Assembly (NCBI RefSeq): GCF_049310025.1
Contig: NZ_JBJYKD010000024.1
Span: 1 to 51,486, forward strand
DNA length: 51,486 nucleotides
DNA from: JBJYKD01 sp049310025
GTDB lineage: Bacteria > Bacillota > Thermosediminibacteria > Thermosediminibacterales > Tepidanaerobacteraceae
Direction: 5' to 3'
Position 1 is the first letter of the stretch; each line of letters begins with the position of its first letter. The notes beneath the pieces are model-generated. The model saw only the letters and a program-made list of their open reading frames with translations. It was not told the origin of the DNA and did not search any database. The translations under genes and the position numbers were made by a program. This document shows, piece after piece, positions 41,836-50,330 of the stretch.

Positions 41836-43308
41836 TTGAACGAATCCTTGTTGTTCATGATATTTTTTTTAATATACACATTCCTGATGATCTATTCGGG
41901 TAGGAGCGGGTTCTACGACACCTACAACACACGGGATTTCTTTGTGGCCAACCGCTCGCTGGGGCTTTTTTTGAGCACTTCGACTTTTGTAGCCACCTGG
42001 TTCAGCGCCGCGTCTTTTTTGGGGCTGGGAAGTTCTCTGTACATTTATGGCATTTCTTCAATTATATACAGCATACTGCAGTGGTTTACAGGCGCTCTCT
42101 TTCTTTTCTTTCTGGCTTCTTTGATAAGAGATTATGAAATACTGACATTTTCGGAATTTTTTTATGTGAGGTACGGTTCCAGGCCTCTGCAGTTCTCGGT
42201 GGCCGTTTTAATGATAGTCAGCTACATTCTGTATATAACCATGCAGATCAAGGGATTCGGCCTTGTCATGCGGATGCTTTTAAACATCCCTTACAATGCG
42301 TCCATACTCCTGGTATACCTCTATATACTCTATACCACTTTCGGGGGACTGTATTCCGTGGTAAAAACCGACGCCGTAAATACCGTCATCATTTTTTTAT
42401 CCTGTCTAATTTTCGGCGTCTTTATAATTAGACAGAACCACGGCATTGTCAATATTTTCCGCGGTGCTGCGGTTATAGACACTCCGGCCGTTTCCGGCTG
42501 GGATATAAAAACTCCTGCAGGGGGGCTTTTAGACCTCTTCTGCAAAGGCCTGCAGCCCCCGCTGTACGTCTTTACATCATTGTTCGGATGGGGTCTGGGT
42601 CTGGCGGCCAATCCCCAGTATGTGATAAGAATCATTTCGGCGAAGAGCAATGCGGTGGCCAAAAAAATGATATTATTTTCCCTGCTGATCCTTTCGGCCA
42701 TATATGGTTTCATCATCATCGGTTCCCTGGGCCTCAGGGTGTTAATCCCAACGGCCCCTCATATAAATAACATCGACGAAATAATCCCCTTTGTCTTTTC
42801 AGCCGTGGCCCGCAATTATATCACCGGGATTATTTTGATAGGGATTATTGCGGCTTCGGTATCCACCGCCAATTCCGAGCTGTTGCTCATAGCCAACAGC
42901 TTTACCTACGATATCCTCGGTCAATTCAGAAAAGATGATATAGACGATGAAAAAATGCTGTCCTTAAATCGCATGGTGATCGGCGTCGCCGGCACCGCAG
43001 CTCTTCTCCTCTCCTTTAATCCTCCAAACATGGTCATCGAATTTGGCGGAAATATATGGGGCATCTTCGCCGCATCCACATTCATCCCGTTGTATGCGGG
43101 GGTGTTTCGGAAAGACGTTTCGAGGGTTTCCGCCGAAGCTTCATTTTTCTCGGGCCTGTTTTCCTATCTGTTGATCCTGATTATGTTTCCGTTTTTTAAA
43201 AACACCGCCCTGCGCCACATCCATCCGGGGTTTTTCGCCTTTATCATCTCGGCTATGGCTTTTTTTATAGCGAAACGGGGGGCAAAAGATGCGAAGCTTC
43301 GAGCTTAA
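41836..43308 (+). CDS. Sodium:solute symporter family protein
   Basis: A protein of about 490 residues with twelve to thirteen membrane helices. SSS/SLC5 features include the unwound first helix region, FVATWFSAASFLGLGSSLY, and IIAASVSTANSELLLIANSF near the sodium site. I prefer the TTG at 41836 since GGGGAGGG lies six bases before it; the ATG at 41830 is inside that spacing. Its end overlaps the kinase gene by 20 bases. It may transport the inducing compound or act as the sensor part of the kinase, as SLC5 domains do in CbrA. Confidence 0.88.
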   Translation: MNESLLFMIFFLIYTFLMIYSGRSGFYDTYNTRDFFVANRSLGLFLSTSTFVATWFSAASFLGLGSSLYIYGISSIIYSILQWFTGALFLFFLASLIRDYEILTFSEFFYVRYGSRPLQFSVAVLMIVSYILYITMQIKGFGLVMRMLLNIPYNASILLVYLYILYTTFGGLYSVVKTDAVNTVIIFLSCLIFGVFIIRQNHGIVNIFRGAAVIDTPAVSGWDIKTPAGGLLDLFCKGLQPPLYVFTSLFGWGLGLAANPQYVIRIISAKSNAVAKKMILFSLLILSAIYGFIIIGSLGLRVLIPTAPHINNIDEIIPFVFSAVARNYITGIILIGIIAASVSTANSELLLIANSFTYDILGQFRKDDIDDEKMLSLNRMVIGVAGTAALLLSFNPPNMVIEFGGNIWGIFAASTFIPLYAGVFRKDVSRVSAEASFFSGLFSYLLILIMFPFFKNTALRHIHPGFFAFIISAMAFFIAKRGAKDAKLRA

Positions 43309-44734
43309 AATACTCATACCTTTTTTAATAATAATTATTTTGTCTCTGGCCACGGTGGGTATAGTGTCCTATTACGGGTCCTGCAAAATCTTTGAATCCA
43401 TAACGGCTCAGCAGTCTCAGGAAAAATTTACCGTAAATTCTTCTTACATTACCAATCAGCTCCTGGAATTGCAAAAATACACCATTCTCATAGCAATCAT
43501 AGCCATAATAGTCGCGTCGCAGCTTACAATATTCTTTTCCTACAATCTTGCAAAACCCATAAAAAAACTGGCCATGGCCTGTGACGAGGTATCAAAGGGA
43601 AATTTCGACATAGAAATAGACTACAAGAAAAACGACGAAATAGGGATTTTAAAAGACGCATTCAAAAGGATGACGTCAAAACTGAAAGAGTACATTGCAA
43701 AGGTCCTGGAGGTCACGAACCTCAATCAGAAAATTATAGACGGGGTAAACTACGGAATAGTCGTATTTAACGGCAAAGGCGCCAAAATCCTGGTAAACAG
43801 GTCGGCATCCTCATACATTAAGAAGGATACCAGTTTTAACCGCTTGATCGAAAAGTTGATAGACGACTTCTTCAGTGGAGACATTCCACCTTCCGGGACA
43901 CAGCAATTCGCCGATAGAGAAAAATCCACAAAATACGTGGAATATGAAATAAATTCTTTTGAAGACATTTTTATTCTGTGTTTTTCAGATATCACGGAAA
44001 AAGAAAAAATAAAACAAAAAATGGAACACATAAACCGGCTTGCTTCAATCGGCGAGATGTCGGCCGCCATCGCCCACGAAGTGAGAAACCCCCTGCAGGG
44101 CATCCAATCCTGTTTTCAGGTTTTGCAGGCCAAATTTCCGGAAGATGACGGAACTTCCGCAAAACTTTTCGACCTCATCTACCGGGAAATAGAGCGTATA
44201 AACGGTATAATCTCCAACCTGCTGAACTTTTCAAGGCCGTCGGAGCCGGAACCGGTGATGCTGTCCTTGAAGGGAGTATTAAATGAAATACTGCCCTTTT
44301 TATCGCCCCTCATGAAAAAAAAGGGGTTATCTTTAAATATCTCAATCGATCATGGTGCGGAATATCTCTATGTAGACAAAGCCCATCTGAAGCAGATGCT
44401 GCTTAACCTCCTGACCAACTCCATCCGGGCAAGCCATATAAACGGCGAAATAGACATCCTTTCCTCCGCCGCAGCCGGTGAAATTGTTATAACCGTAAGA
44501 GACCGCGGCAGGGGCATCCCCGAAAAAAACCTCGAAAAGATCTTCACACCCTTTTTCAGCACTTTTGAAGGCGGCACGGGGCTGGGCCTTTGTGTGGTGC
44601 AAAGCCTCGTCTTTAAAAATCGAGGCCGTATATGGATAGAGAGCCGGGAAAATAATGGAACTTCAGTGTATATCGCTTTCCCGTGTTCGTTTTCGCACAT
44701 AACGAGCGATGCTGTCGATAACACTCGTAATTAA
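43289..44734 (+). CDS. Sensor histidine kinase, NtrB type
   Basis: The 481-residue kinase has two membrane helices (about 8-27 and 63-84) with only a short outer loop between them, a HAMP domain, a PAS-like region (about 150-240), the phospho-acceptor box SIGEMSAAIAHEVRNPLQG, and an ATPase with DRGRGIPEKNLEKIFTPFFS and GGTGLGLCVV. The lack of a real outer sensor suggests that it senses a cytoplasmic signal or works with the overlapping symporter. The likely target is the NtrC-type regulator at 46377. Terminator at 44764-44799. Confidence 0.93.
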   Translation: MRSFELKILIPFLIIIILSLATVGIVSYYGSCKIFESITAQQSQEKFTVNSSYITNQLLELQKYTILIAIIAIIVASQLTIFFSYNLAKPIKKLAMACDEVSKGNFDIEIDYKKNDEIGILKDAFKRMTSKLKEYIAKVLEVTNLNQKIIDGVNYGIVVFNGKGAKILVNRSASSYIKKDTSFNRLIEKLIDDFFSGDIPPSGTQQFADREKSTKYVEYEINSFEDIFILCFSDITEKEKIKQKMEHINRLASIGEMSAAIAHEVRNPLQGIQSCFQVLQAKFPEDDGTSAKLFDLIYREIERINGIISNLLNFSRPSEPEPVMLSLKGVLNEILPFLSPLMKKKGLSLNISIDHGAEYLYVDKAHLKQMLLNLLTNSIRASHINGEIDILSSAAAGEIVITVRDRGRGIPEKNLEKIFTPFFSTFEGGTGLGLCVVQSLVFKNRGRIWIESRENNGTSVYIAFPCSFSHITSDAVDNTRN

Positions 44735-44763
44735 AAATTTCTGCATATTCCATAACCCCTTGC

Positions 44764-44799
44764 AAAAAGAGGATTTTCAAAAATCTAAATCCTCTTTTT
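44764..44799 (+). terminator. Terminator after the histidine kinase gene
   Basis: AAAAAGAGGATTT and AAATCCTCTTTTT form a perfect 13-bp stem with T-rich end. Confidence 0.85.
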
Positions 44800-44802
44800 T
44801 TG

Positions 44803-44820
44803 TTGGAATAAAAAATGCTT
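44803..44820 (+). promoter_or_regulatory. Candidate sigma-54 promoter of the NRAMP-like gene
   Basis: TTGGAATAAAAAATGCTT: GG (44805-44806), ten bases, GC (44817-44818). The essential GG and GC are exact, neighbouring positions agree partly. It directly follows the kinase terminator and leaves a leader of about 140 bases. Confidence 0.6.
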
Positions 44821-44967
44821 TGTCAGAAGATAATTGATTACAAATTCTTTCTCCGGCGAACCACATCGGTGGCATTCATGTCGGGTCAGAAGGAAGGGGG
44901 TAAGTAAACTTACGCAAAAATATTTCGACCAACGAAAAAAAACTTCAAAAAAACGGAGGGATGGCAT

Positions 44968-46158
44968 TTGGAAAAGAACAAATATTCTCTCAGCATGCTG
45001 GTCGGCGCGGCATTCCTGATGGCAACATCGGCCATAGGTCCCGGTTTTTTGACCCAGACCGCAGTTTTTACTCAAAAATTCCTTGCCAGTTTCAGCGCTA
45101 TAATACTAATCACTGTTTTAGTGGATATCATCGTCCAGATCAACATATGGCGGATAATCGTGGCCGCCGGAAAGTTCGGACAGGAAATAGCCAATGATGT
45201 TATGCCCGGCCTCGGTTATATTATATCTTTTATAGTTATGGTGGGCGGTTTAGCTTTTAACATAGGCAATATAGCCGGGACGGGCATGGGTTTAAACACC
45301 CTTTTCGGCATAGACGCAAGGACGGGCGCCGCCATCTCCGGTATTATATGCGTAACCATTTTTCTTTCCAGAGAAATAGGCAATGCCATGGACAGGTTTA
45401 CTCAAGTTCTCGGCGTCCTGATGATTTTCCTGGCGGCATATGTCGGAGTCGCGGCCCATCCTCCGGTGGCCGAGGTGGCCGTCAGAACCTTCTCCCCCGG
45501 GAAATTTGATTTCCTCCCGATGATAACATTAATCGGCGGTACGGTGGGAGGCTATATAACCTTTGCGGGCGGACACCGGCTCATCCAGGGCAACATGAAA
45601 GGGACAGACGCGGTAAATGAAGCCACCAAAAGCGCCGCTCTGGGGGTAATCGTGGCGGGTGTGATGAGGTATGCGCTGTTTTTTGGCGCCCTGGGAGTCG
45701 CCGTAAAAGGCGTTGCTTTCGACCCCGTAAACCCTGCCGCCACTCCTTTTCTCACGGTGGCGGGGACAATCGGCTATAAAATGTTTGGTCTCGTGCTCTG
45801 GTCTGCGGCCGCCACTTCGGTGGTGGGGTGTTCCTTTACTTCTCTTTCCTTTATAAAAACCTTCTTCAGGCCCGTGGAACAGCATTTCCAGAAATTCATA
45901 ATAGGTTTTATAGTGCTGTGCACCACAATTTTTGTAATCGTGGGAAAACCGGTTACGCTTTTGATATTTGCTGGAGCCGTAAACGGTTTGATTTTGCCTT
46001 TAACCCTGGGTTCCATGCTCATCGCATCGAGGAATAAAAAAATCATGGGGGACTATCGTCACCCGACAGTACTTCTTGTTCTGGGCATTTTGGTGTTTAT
46101 CCTCACACTGTACGGCGGAATCAGTTCTCTCGCCGGAATAAAGCAGCTTTTTAAATAG
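44968..46158 (+). CDS. NRAMP-family transporter (YcsG-like)
   Basis: A 396-residue protein with eleven predicted membrane helices. ATSAIGPGFLTQTAVF matches the first NRAMP helix but the DPGN metal motif is replaced by IGPGFLTQ, so it is probably not a manganese or iron carrier. B. subtilis has a related protein, YcsG, beside its pxp genes, which suggests uptake of 5-oxoproline or a similar compound. The start is TTG with GGAGGG eight bases upstream. It follows a sigma-54 promoter and ends before a strong terminator. Confidence 0.85.
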   Translation: MEKNKYSLSMLVGAAFLMATSAIGPGFLTQTAVFTQKFLASFSAIILITVLVDIIVQINIWRIIVAAGKFGQEIANDVMPGLGYIISFIVMVGGLAFNIGNIAGTGMGLNTLFGIDARTGAAISGIICVTIFLSREIGNAMDRFTQVLGVLMIFLAAYVGVAAHPPVAEVAVRTFSPGKFDFLPMITLIGGTVGGYITFAGGHRLIQGNMKGTDAVNEATKSAALGVIVAGVMRYALFFGALGVAVKGVAFDPVNPAATPFLTVAGTIGYKMFGLVLWSAAATSVVGCSFTSLSFIKTFFRPVEQHFQKFIIGFIVLCTTIFVIVGKPVTLLIFAGAVNGLILPLTLGSMLIASRNKKIMGDYRHPTVLLVLGILVFILTLYGGISSLAGIKQLFK

Positions 46159-46167
46159 AAAGGGCCT

Positions 46168-46257
46168 AACGTAAAGCGGCAAAGCTGTTTTGGCAGCGGT
46201 GACGGCCCGGCTTTTTACCGATGTCCCGGGCCGTAATCAATATACATACTTTGCGTT
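46168..46257. repeat. 90-bp nested inverted repeat after the NRAMP-like gene
   Basis: Outer arms AACGTAAAG (46168-46176) and CTTTGCGTT (46249-46257) differ at one position; inner arms ACGGCCCGG (46202-46210) and CCGGGCCGT (46226-46234) are perfect. It lies between the NRAMP-like gene and the regulator gene, before the terminator. Confidence 0.65.
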
Positions 46258-46295
46258 ATCAATAGTCATACTTTGAGATGGAATCGGTACTGAGG

Positions 46296-46318
46296 CACAG
46301 GTTCGCCTGTGTTTTTTT
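46296..46318 (+). terminator. Terminator before the NtrC-type regulator gene
   Basis: CACAGG-TTCG-CCTGTG followed by seven T, with the very stable UUCG loop. Confidence 0.9.
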
Positions 46319-46376
46319 AGCTCATAGAGGATAATTATATATTTATGTCGAAAACTTTATACAGGTGATATATTGT

Positions 46377-47714
46377 ATGAGCTACAAGATTCTTATCGTG
46401 GACGATGAACCCACCATATGCAGCGCCTTAAAAATTTCTCTTGAGGACGACGGATATAAAGTGCAGGCGGCCCTTTCGGCTTCAGAAGCTTTGTCCTGCC
46501 TGAAAAGTTTCCCACCCGATGTGGCTGTGGTGGACCTGAGACTTTCGGACATGGACGGGATATCTTTGTTGTCACAAATAAAAGATTTCGATGAAGATAT
46601 CGCGGTTATAATGATAACCGCCTACGGCGAAACCAAAACGGCGGTGGAAGCGGTTAAGAAGGGCGCCTATGACTTTATCACCAAACCTTTTGACATAAGT
46701 GAATTGAAGATCTCCATTGAACGGGCTCTGCAGGAGAGGGCCTTAAAAAATGAAAATACCATCCTCAGGTCAAAAGACGAAAAAACCGCTCTGATAACCC
46801 GCGACCCCGCTATGCTCCAAATCCTGGCCCAAATAGATGCCATCGCGCCGGTGGACTCAAGCGTCCTTGTGGAAGGCGAAACGGGCACGGGAAAGGAGCT
46901 TATAGCCCGCATCATTCACGAAAAAAGCCGCAGGGCAAAGAAACCTTTTATTACGGTCAACTGCAGCACCATACCAACCAATCTCTTTGAAAGCGAACTT
47001 TTCGGCCACGAAAAAAATGCGTTTACCGGCGCTTCAGGGCGTAAAAAAGGCCTTCTTGAACTGGCGGATGGAGGGACTTTTTTCTTTGACGAAATAGGCG
47101 AGCTTTCGCCGGACCTGCAGGCCAAGCTTTTAAGATTTCTGGAAGAGCGGCAGATCCGGCGAGTGGGAGGCCTTGTCAGTATTCCGGTGGACGTGCGCAT
47201 AATAGCGGCCACAAATAAAAATCTAAAAGAAGAAGTAGATAAAAACAGTTTCAGAAGCGACCTTTACTACAGATTAAACGTGGTCCTTTTGAAAATCCCT
47301 CCTCTCAGGCAGCGCCCGGGGGACATTCCCCTGCTGCTCGATTATTACAGGCAAATTTTTAACCGCCAGTTCAAAAAAAATATAAAAGGCTTTTCCGAAA
47401 AGGCCTTATCGCTGCTTCAAAACTACTGCTGGCCCGGAAATGTAAGAGAGCTCAAAAACATACTGGAGCGGGCTTTTATTCTGGTAAAAGGCGACATCAT
47501 CACGGAAAAGGAACTGCCTGTGGAACTCAAGGTAAAGGAGACCCGTGCGGATGCCCCTTCGATAAAAAGGGAATTTGCATCCCTGGAGGAACTGGAAAAG
47601 CAGTATATAAGTGAAGCATTGGAAAAGACCCGGTGGAATATAACAAAGGCCGCAGAGCTTTTGGGCATCAGCCGTTTTGCGCTGCAGCGCCGAATTAAGA
47701 AGTATTTTGGATGA
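46377..47714 (+). CDS. Sigma-54-dependent response regulator, NtrC family
   Basis: The 445-residue protein has a receiver domain (acidic pocket DDE, phospho-acceptor Asp53 in VVDLRLSD), an AAA+ domain (GETGTGKELIARIIH, the sigma-54 contact loop NAFTGA, FFDEIGELSPDLQAKLLRFL) and a Fis-type HTH (WNITKAAELLGISRFALQRR). The first residue of the GAFTGA loop is Asn instead of Gly, an unusual change. The ATG at 46377 follows AGGTGAT. It should be phosphorylated by the kinase at 43289 and activate the two sigma-54 promoters nearby. Confidence 0.95.
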   Translation: MSYKILIVDDEPTICSALKISLEDDGYKVQAALSASEALSCLKSFPPDVAVVDLRLSDMDGISLLSQIKDFDEDIAVIMITAYGETKTAVEAVKKGAYDFITKPFDISELKISIERALQERALKNENTILRSKDEKTALITRDPAMLQILAQIDAIAPVDSSVLVEGETGTGKELIARIIHEKSRRAKKPFITVNCSTIPTNLFESELFGHEKNAFTGASGRKKGLLELADGGTFFFDEIGELSPDLQAKLLRFLEERQIRRVGGLVSIPVDVRIIAATNKNLKEEVDKNSFRSDLYYRLNVVLLKIPPLRQRPGDIPLLLDYYRQIFNRQFKKNIKGFSEKALSLLQNYCWPGNVRELKNILERAFILVKGDIITEKELPVELKVKETRADAPSIKREFASLEELEKQYISEALEKTRWNITKAAELLGISRFALQRRIKKYFG

Positions 47715-47798
47715 AATATTTTGGATGAAAATAAAGCAAAAGCCGATCGTTCAATTAATTTTTCCGTTTATCGGAAAACACAGCTTAAAATGCGTGTA

Positions 47799-47839
47799 AA
47801 AAAGGGGCTGACCCAGTTGTTTCTGGACAGCCCCTTTTT
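47799..47839. terminator. Bidirectional terminator between the regulator gene and rplL
   Basis: AAAAAGGGGCTG and CAGCCCCTTTTT with a further inner CCAG/CTGG pair. A and T runs flank both sides, so it serves the two convergent genes. Confidence 0.9.
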
Positions 47840-47853
47840 ATTCATCGACCGTG

Positions 47854-48234
47854 TTATTTTATCTCCACTGTGGCGCCGACTTCGGCGAGTTTTGCCTTTA
47901 TCTGTTCCGCCTCTTCCTTGCTTACCTTTTCCTTTACAGGTTTCGGAGCACCGTCCACCAGGTCCTTGGCTTCTTTCAGGCCGAGACCGGTAACTTCCCT
48001 GACCACCTTGATGACCTTGATCTTCTGGTCTCCGGCATTGGCAAGGATGACATCGAACTCCGTCTGTTCGGGAGCTGCTGCCTCGGCAGCGGCTCCACCC
48101 GCCGCCGGTGCTGCGGCAACGGCTACGGGAGCCGCGGCGGTGACACCAAACCTGTCCTGAAGTTCCTTTACCAGCTCGGCAAGCTCTAAAACCGTCATAT
48201 TCTCAATGGCAGAAATGATTTCTTCCTTTGTCAT
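47854..48234 (-). CDS. rplL: 50S ribosomal protein L7/L12
   Basis: The 126-residue stalk protein has the N-terminal dimer helix (MTKEEIISAIENMTVLELAEL), an Ala-rich hinge (about 35-55) and the C-terminal factor-binding domain (EVTGLGLKEAKDLVDGAPK). GAGGAGG precedes the ATG. It is followed by a terminator and not by rpoB, which is unusual. Confidence 0.97.
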   Translation of the reverse strand: MTKEEIISAIENMTVLELAELVKELQDRFGVTAAAPVAVAAAPAAGGAAAEAAAPEQTEFDVILANAGDQKIKVIKVVREVTGLGLKEAKDLVDGAPKPVKEKVSKEEAEQIKAKLAEVGATVEIK

Positions 48235-48339
48235 TTTAAAAATTCCTCCTCTTTTATTTTTGATTGAAAATGACTTGCTTTCCTTTCGTCAGCATGTTTG
48301 AAACTCCTGCTGCTAAACAAAAGGCCTTTGCCTGACACA

Positions 48340-48858
48340 TCAGGACGCTTTTTTGTCCTGTATGGCCTGCAGGGTATATACCAGATTGCGCAGGGTGCCC
48401 TGCAGGACGCCCACAATGCCGTAAAGAGGCGATTGAATGGAACCCACCGCTTTGGCCAGAAGCTCTTCTCTCGGCGGCATTTTGGAGAGGTCCGCTATCA
48501 TGTCGCTGTTCAGCACTTTTCCTTCAACGACTCCGGCTTTTATCTCCAGTTCCTTGTGGGCTTTTGCAAAATCCACCAGCACCTTGGCCGGCGCCACGGG
48601 GTCCTTATAGCTGAAGGCAATCGCCGTGGGTCCCTCCAGGAATTGGTCCAGGTTGTAGTTAAAGTCCTTTATGGCTATACGGGTTAAGGTGTTTTTAACA
48701 ACCTTAAACTCCACGCCCTGCTCCCGGAGCTTCTTCCTGAGCTCGGTTATATCGGCTACGTTTAGCCCCCTGTAATCCGTAAGTATGGCCGCTTTCGACC
48801 GGCCGAACTTGTCCCTGAGTTCCTCCACAGTCTTGACTTTTTTCTCGTTTACGGCCAC
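48340..48858 (-). CDS. rplJ: 50S ribosomal protein L10
   Basis: The 172-residue stalk-base protein begins at GTG 48858 (VAVNEKKVKTVEELRDKFGR) behind GGGGGAGGTG; the frame extends upstream into the leader RNA but those codons are not part of the protein. TDYRGLNVADITELRKKLRE is the L10 rRNA-binding signature. The C-terminal helix binds L7/L12. Confidence 0.96.
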   Translation of the reverse strand: MAVNEKKVKTVEELRDKFGRSKAAILTDYRGLNVADITELRKKLREQGVEFKVVKNTLTRIAIKDFNYNLDQFLEGPTAIAFSYKDPVAPAKVLVDFAKAHKELEIKAGVVEGKVLNSDMIADLSKMPPREELLAKAVGSIQSPLYGIVGVLQGTLRNLVYTLQAIQDKKAS

Positions 48859-48874
48859 TTTCTCACCTCCCCCT

Positions 48875-49045
48875 GAAAATTTTAGGGAATAAATAAAGCC
48901 CTCCTGCAGAATGCGCAGAAAGGCTTGTAGTCGCATATTAGCCCAAGCGGGACCCGACTTTGTAAAAAGGTCCAGCGCTCTTTCCCTTTCCGCCTCGGTA
49001 GGAAATTAAGCCTTCCGGCACCTACTGTCTGCAGCGAATTCTTGA
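48875..49045 (-). ncRNA. L10 ribosomal protein leader
   Basis: The 170-base space between rplA and rplJ contains, on the minus strand, CAGACAGTAGGTGCCGG and, shortly after, CTTAATTTCCTACCGAGG, the conserved kink-turn region of Firmicute L10 leaders, followed by a long stem-loop near the rplJ start. Binding of the L10-L12 complex represses its own translation or transcription. Confidence 0.85.
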
Positions 49046-49050
49046 TTTTT

Positions 49051-49752
49051 TTATTTGGACTCAATCAGTCTCGCGGGATTTATCTTAATCCCCGGCCCCA
49101 TGGTGCTGGATATGACTACGCTTTTGATGTACTGACCCTTGGCGGCCGCGGGCTTTGCCTTAATTATCGCCTCCATTAGGGCTCGAAAGTTATCCAGCAA
49201 TTTTTCACGACCGAAAGATTTCTTTCCTATGGGAGCATGAACTATACTTGTCTTGTCCACCCGGTATTCAATCTTACCGGCTTTTATCTCCTTTACGGCC
49301 TTGCCCACATCAAAGGTCACCGTGCCGGCCTTTGGATTGGGCATGAGGCCTTTGGGTCCGAGAATTCTTCCGAGTTTGCCGACGGCGCCCATCATGTCTG
49401 GAGTGGCTACGGCCACGTCGAAATCCAGAAAACCGTCTTCAACTCTTGATACCAGGTCTTCGGCGCCGACGATGTCAGCTCCCGCTTCCTCCGCCTCCCT
49501 GGCTTTGTCCCCTTTGGCAAACACCGCCACCTTTACCGCCTTTCCGGTGCCGTGGGGAAGAGTCACAACGCCCCTCACCTGCTGATCCGCGTGTCTGGGG
49601 TCCACCCCCAGGCGCACCGCCACCTCTATGGTCTCATCGAACTTTTTATTGGCTGTTTTCTCCACCAGTTCTATGGCTTCCACGGGGTCATACAGCTTCG
49701 TCCTGTCAACAAGTTTGAGCGCTTCGAGATAATTCTTACCGTGTTTCGGCAT
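49051..49752 (-). CDS. rplA: 50S ribosomal protein L1
   Basis: A 233-residue ribosomal protein with the usual MPKHGKNYLEALKLVDRTKLY start and the signature (FDETIEVAVRLGVDPRHADQ; KGLMPNPKAGTVT). It binds the L1 stalk of 23S rRNA. ATG after AGGAGG; rplK lies upstream by 111 bases. Confidence 0.97.
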   Translation of the reverse strand: MPKHGKNYLEALKLVDRTKLYDPVEAIELVEKTANKKFDETIEVAVRLGVDPRHADQQVRGVVTLPHGTGKAVKVAVFAKGDKAREAEEAGADIVGAEDLVSRVEDGFLDFDVAVATPDMMGAVGKLGRILGPKGLMPNPKAGTVTFDVGKAVKEIKAGKIEYRVDKTSIVHAPIGKKSFGREKLLDNFRALMEAIIKAKPAAAKGQYIKSVVISSTMGPGIKINPARLIESK

Positions 49753-49863
49753 TCGTCAAAACCTCCTTGTGGTATTAGCGGAAATTTCCTCCCACTTTTT
49801 TGGCTAAGTATCAAATTTTAAAACAAACGCAGGCTGTACATTCCTGCGCACTTCGCCTTCAGA

Positions 49864-50289
49864 TCATTCCACCACCGTAATGCCCATGCTTCTGGCCGTG
49901 CCTTCAATCATTCTCATGGCGGCCTCCAGGGAGTTGGCGTTCAGGTCCTTCATCTTAAGTTCCGCTATTTCCCGGATGTCTTTTTTGGTAACTTTTGCCA
50001 CCTTGTTTTTATTCGGCTCGCCTGAACCTTTCTCAATCCCGGCGGCCTTCTTCAACAGCACCGCCGCCGGCGGAGTCTTGAGCACAAACGTAAAAGATCT
50101 ATCCTGATATACAGTAAGTTCTACCGGTATTATGAGGCCGGCCTGAGCGGCTGTCCTTTCATTAAACTCCTTGCAGAAATTCATTATATTTATCCCAGTG
50201 GGACCCAGAGCGGGACCGACCGGAGGAGCAGGTGTCGCTTTACCGGCGGGAATCTGAAGTTTAACTATGGATACGACCTTTTTAGCCAT
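49864..50289 (-). CDS. rplK: 50S ribosomal protein L11
   Basis: A 141-residue protein with the standard N-terminus (KLQIPAGKATPAPPVGPALG) and C-terminal rRNA-binding region (NANSLEAAMRMIEGTARSMG). It shapes the GTPase-associated centre. ATG after AGGAGG. Confidence 0.97.
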   Translation of the reverse strand: MAKKVVSIVKLQIPAGKATPAPPVGPALGPTGINIMNFCKEFNERTAAQAGLIIPVELTVYQDRSFTFVLKTPPAAVLLKKAAGIEKGSGEPNKNKVAKVTKKDIREIAELKMKDLNANSLEAAMRMIEGTARSMGITVVE

Positions 50290-50330
50290 ATTTCACACCT
50301 CCTGTAACATGCTCCATTGGTTGGAATGCA

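Noticed and set aside
46190..46206. TTGGCAGCGGTGACGGC as a sigma-54 promoter before the regulator gene
   Set aside because: The GG to GC spacing is 11 rather than 10 bases, and it lies inside a nested palindrome.
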